16,409 nt of DNA, from the NCBI GenBank assembly GCA_022425845.1, contig JAKMEU010000176.1, positions 1-16,409 on the forward strand, given 5' to 3'. The position numbers and the translations under genes are program-made. Every line of letters starts with the position of its first letter. The first letter of the stretch is position 1. Positions 15,158 to 16,409 of the stretch are shown piece after piece. The stretch comes from Luminiphilus sp. (GTDB lineage Bacteria; Pseudomonadota; Gammaproteobacteria; Pseudomonadales; Halieaceae). The notes below the pieces were generated by a model. The model made no database searches. It was given only the letters and a program-made list of their open reading frames with translations, and had not been told where the DNA came from.

Positions 15158-15772
15158 ATGGATTCCGTATTTCGGCAACGACTCGTTGGTACGCTGGTGC
15201 TGGTAGCCCTTGGCGTGGTGTTCTGGCCGATTATTTTTGTCGAGCCCATGGAAAACCGGCCTATCGAACTCCAGCCGGTACCGGCCCGCCCAAGTATAGA
15301 CAGGACAGCGATTCCCACCCCGACTTCCCCGGAGGATAGGGTCCGTCGTAGCGTGCCAGAACCTGAGCGTGATGTGGCGAAACAGTCTCAGGCAGACGAG
15401 CAGACCCAGTTACCTGATGAGAGCGGACAGCTGGCGATTGATGCCCTCGCCAACGCCGACGCAGTGGTGGAACTGACACTTCAGGATGACCCGCCCGTAG
15501 CGCCCTCACTGGATGCTTCGGGCTATGCGCAGGGGTGGGTGCTTCAGGTAGCCACTGTCAGTTCCCAGGATCGAGCCGCGCATCTGGTGGAACAATTGGT
15601 GAACAAGGGCTACCCCGCTTTTGCTGCGCGCTTTGAGCGGGAGAGCGCGATATGGTGGCGCGTGCAGATTGGTCCGAAACTCGAAAAGAGCAGTTTTGAG
15701 AGCATGAAAGTGGAAGTTGATGAGGTTCTCAAGGTGGAGTCAATGATCGTCAAGTATGAGCAACCCTCGTGA
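15158..15772 (+). CDS. dedD: DedD-like SPOR-domain cell-division protein
   Basis: DedD-type proteins sit in the inner membrane and bind denuded septal peptidoglycan through a periplasmic SPOR domain during division. The 204 residues start with a short cytoplasmic segment and one membrane helix (about 8-28). A Pro-rich, charged linker follows, then the SPOR domain (about 123-200; GWVLQVATVSSQDRAAHLV at its start and WWRVQIGP inside). The ATG follows the folC stop directly (TAAATG). The position between folC and cvpA is the standard one for dedD. Sequence outside the SPOR domain is low in complexity, so the name rests on architecture and context. Confidence 0.9.
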   Translation: MDSVFRQRLVGTLVLVALGVVFWPIIFVEPMENRPIELQPVPARPSIDRTAIPTPTSPEDRVRRSVPEPERDVAKQSQADEQTQLPDESGQLAIDALANADAVVELTLQDDPPVAPSLDASGYAQGWVLQVATVSSQDRAAHLVEQLVNKGYPAFAARFERESAIWWRVQIGPKLEKSSFESMKVEVDEVLKVESMIVKYEQPS

Positions 15773-16338
15773 ACGAGCTTGAACAGCAGCTCAGCGGTGC
15801 GACCTCAGGATTCAACGGCTTTGATTGGTTCGTTCTGGTCATACTCGCCATTTCACTTTTGATTGGCTTGTTTCGAGGGTTCGGGCGGGAAATCTTTTCC
15901 CTTCTGGGGTGGGTAGTCGCTTTTGTGGGAGCCAATATATTGGCCCAGCCCCTGGCCGATTCCCTTGTTGCCCTGAGCGACATCGAGACCCTGCGCTATA
16001 TGGCGGGGTGGGCGCTCGTTTTTGTGGGTGTACTGGCAATCTTCAGCGTGTTGGGGCGCTTGATGGCCCGGCAAATGCGGCAGCCCGGGTTTAATCTTGG
16101 AAATCGTGTGCTGGGCGGTGTGTTCGGCCTGCTCCGGGGCGTGGTCGTGGTTATTGTTGTTACGTTTCTCGTCAGGGCGCTCGTCCCGCCGTCAGAGCAA
16201 GATCTCATTGATCACTCGGCGTTAATGCCCAGTATCGATGAAGTAGCGGCCTGGCTGGGGGCACATACTGCTGAAATTCTGGAAGCTGAACCCGTGGAAA
16301 AGGTCGAGGAAACCCTCGAATCCGCGGAAATGATCTGA
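15769..16338 (+). CDS. cvpA: CvpA-family membrane protein
   Basis: CvpA was first noted as a colicin V production gene; its role in envelope homeostasis is still poorly defined. The 189 residues show four likely membrane helices (about 19-35, 42-60, 77-97 and 115-137). The characteristic GLFRGFGREIFSLLGW lies at 33-48 and NRVLGGVFGLLRG near 112-124. An acidic C-terminal tail follows. The GTG start overlaps the dedD stop by 4 bases (GTGA) and adds about 17 residues before the usual family start. No other good start was seen, so translational coupling is likely. purF follows after 15 bases. Confidence 0.92.
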   Translation: MNELEQQLSGATSGFNGFDWFVLVILAISLLIGLFRGFGREIFSLLGWVVAFVGANILAQPLADSLVALSDIETLRYMAGWALVFVGVLAIFSVLGRLMARQMRQPGFNLGNRVLGGVFGLLRGVVVVIVVTFLVRALVPPSEQDLIDHSALMPSIDEVAAWLGAHTAEILEAEPVEKVEETLESAEMI

Positions 16339-16341
16339 TTC

Positions 16342-16346
16342 GGAGG
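16342..16346 (+). promoter_or_regulatory. purF ribosome-binding site
   Basis: GGAGG lies 7 bases before the purF ATG at 16354, a strong Shine-Dalgarno in the short gap after cvpA. It fixes the start of the truncated purF. Confidence 0.8.
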
Positions 16347-16353
16347 CTGACCG

Positions 16354-16409
16354 ATGTGTGGACTGGTGGGTATAGTCGGAAGCCGCGATGTGGCGGCAGA
16401 CATCTACGA
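16354..16409 (+). CDS. purF: Amidophosphoribosyltransferase (5' end only)
   Basis: Only 18 codons are in the window, beginning MCGLVGIVGSRDVA. Cys2 directly after the start Met is the N-terminal nucleophile of the glutamine amidotransferase domain (E. coli begins MCGIVGIAG). PurF makes 5-phosphoribosylamine from PRPP and glutamine, the first committed step of purine synthesis. The place after cvpA is the classical one. The right window edge cuts the gene; nothing can be said about the rest. No clear PurR-type operator was seen before cvpA or purF. Confidence 0.92.
   Translation, partial: MCGLVGIVGSRDVAADIY

Noticed and set aside
1..16409. Search for insertion sequences, CRISPR arrays, tRNA or rRNA genes, prophage or defence genes
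   Set aside because: Nothing seen by eye: apart from the partial DUF11 gene all space is filled by conserved housekeeping genes with short gaps.

Overview
The window is a chromosomal block of Gammaproteobacteria-type housekeeping genes, all on the + strand from about 2.7 kb to the right edge. Before it, on the - strand, lies the 5' part of a large secreted repeat protein. The gene order leuC-leuD-leuB-asd-fimV-truA-trpF-trpB-trpA-accD-folC-dedD-cvpA-purF resembles the conserved Pseudomonas/Cellvibrionales backbone. In Pseudomonas trpBA lies elsewhere; here it sits between trpF and accD. FimV, DedD and CvpA together point to a gammaproteobacterium, perhaps a marine Cellvibrionales/Halieaceae-like lineage. 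That placement is an inference from gene order and protein style, not a database result.

Layout. (1) 1-2577, - strand: an open frame of 859 codons, cut by the left window edge, with an N-terminal signal peptide and at least six tandem DUF11-type (TIGR01451-like) repeats. (2) 2578-2726: a divergent intergenic region with a terminator-like hairpin and U-tract upstream of leuC. (3) 2727-6920: leuC, leuD, leuB and asd, overlapping by 1-4 bases and so very probably one transcript, making leucine and aspartate-semialdehyde. (4) 7037-9328: fimV, a peptidoglycan-binding polar hub protein. (5) 9321-10166: truA, tRNA pseudouridine synthase. (6) 10218-12917: trpF, trpB and trpA, the last steps of tryptophan synthesis. 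(7) 12965-16338: accD, folC, dedD and cvpA. (8) 16354 to the right edge: the first 18 codons of purF.

The genes serve amino-acid synthesis (Leu, the Asp family, Trp), fatty-acid synthesis (accD), folate (folC), purines (purF/cvpA), tRNA modification (truA) and cell-envelope or division functions (fimV, dedD). Overlapping starts and stops suggest translational coupling in most of the block. Likely internal promoters are an extended -10 before trpF and a perfect TATAAT before accD.

I found no mobile element, CRISPR array, rRNA or tRNA gene, and no clear novel system. The points most worth a second look are the giant DUF11 protein running off the left edge, a Glu at the position of the catalytic Asp60 of TrpA, and the possible attenuator upstream of leuC.
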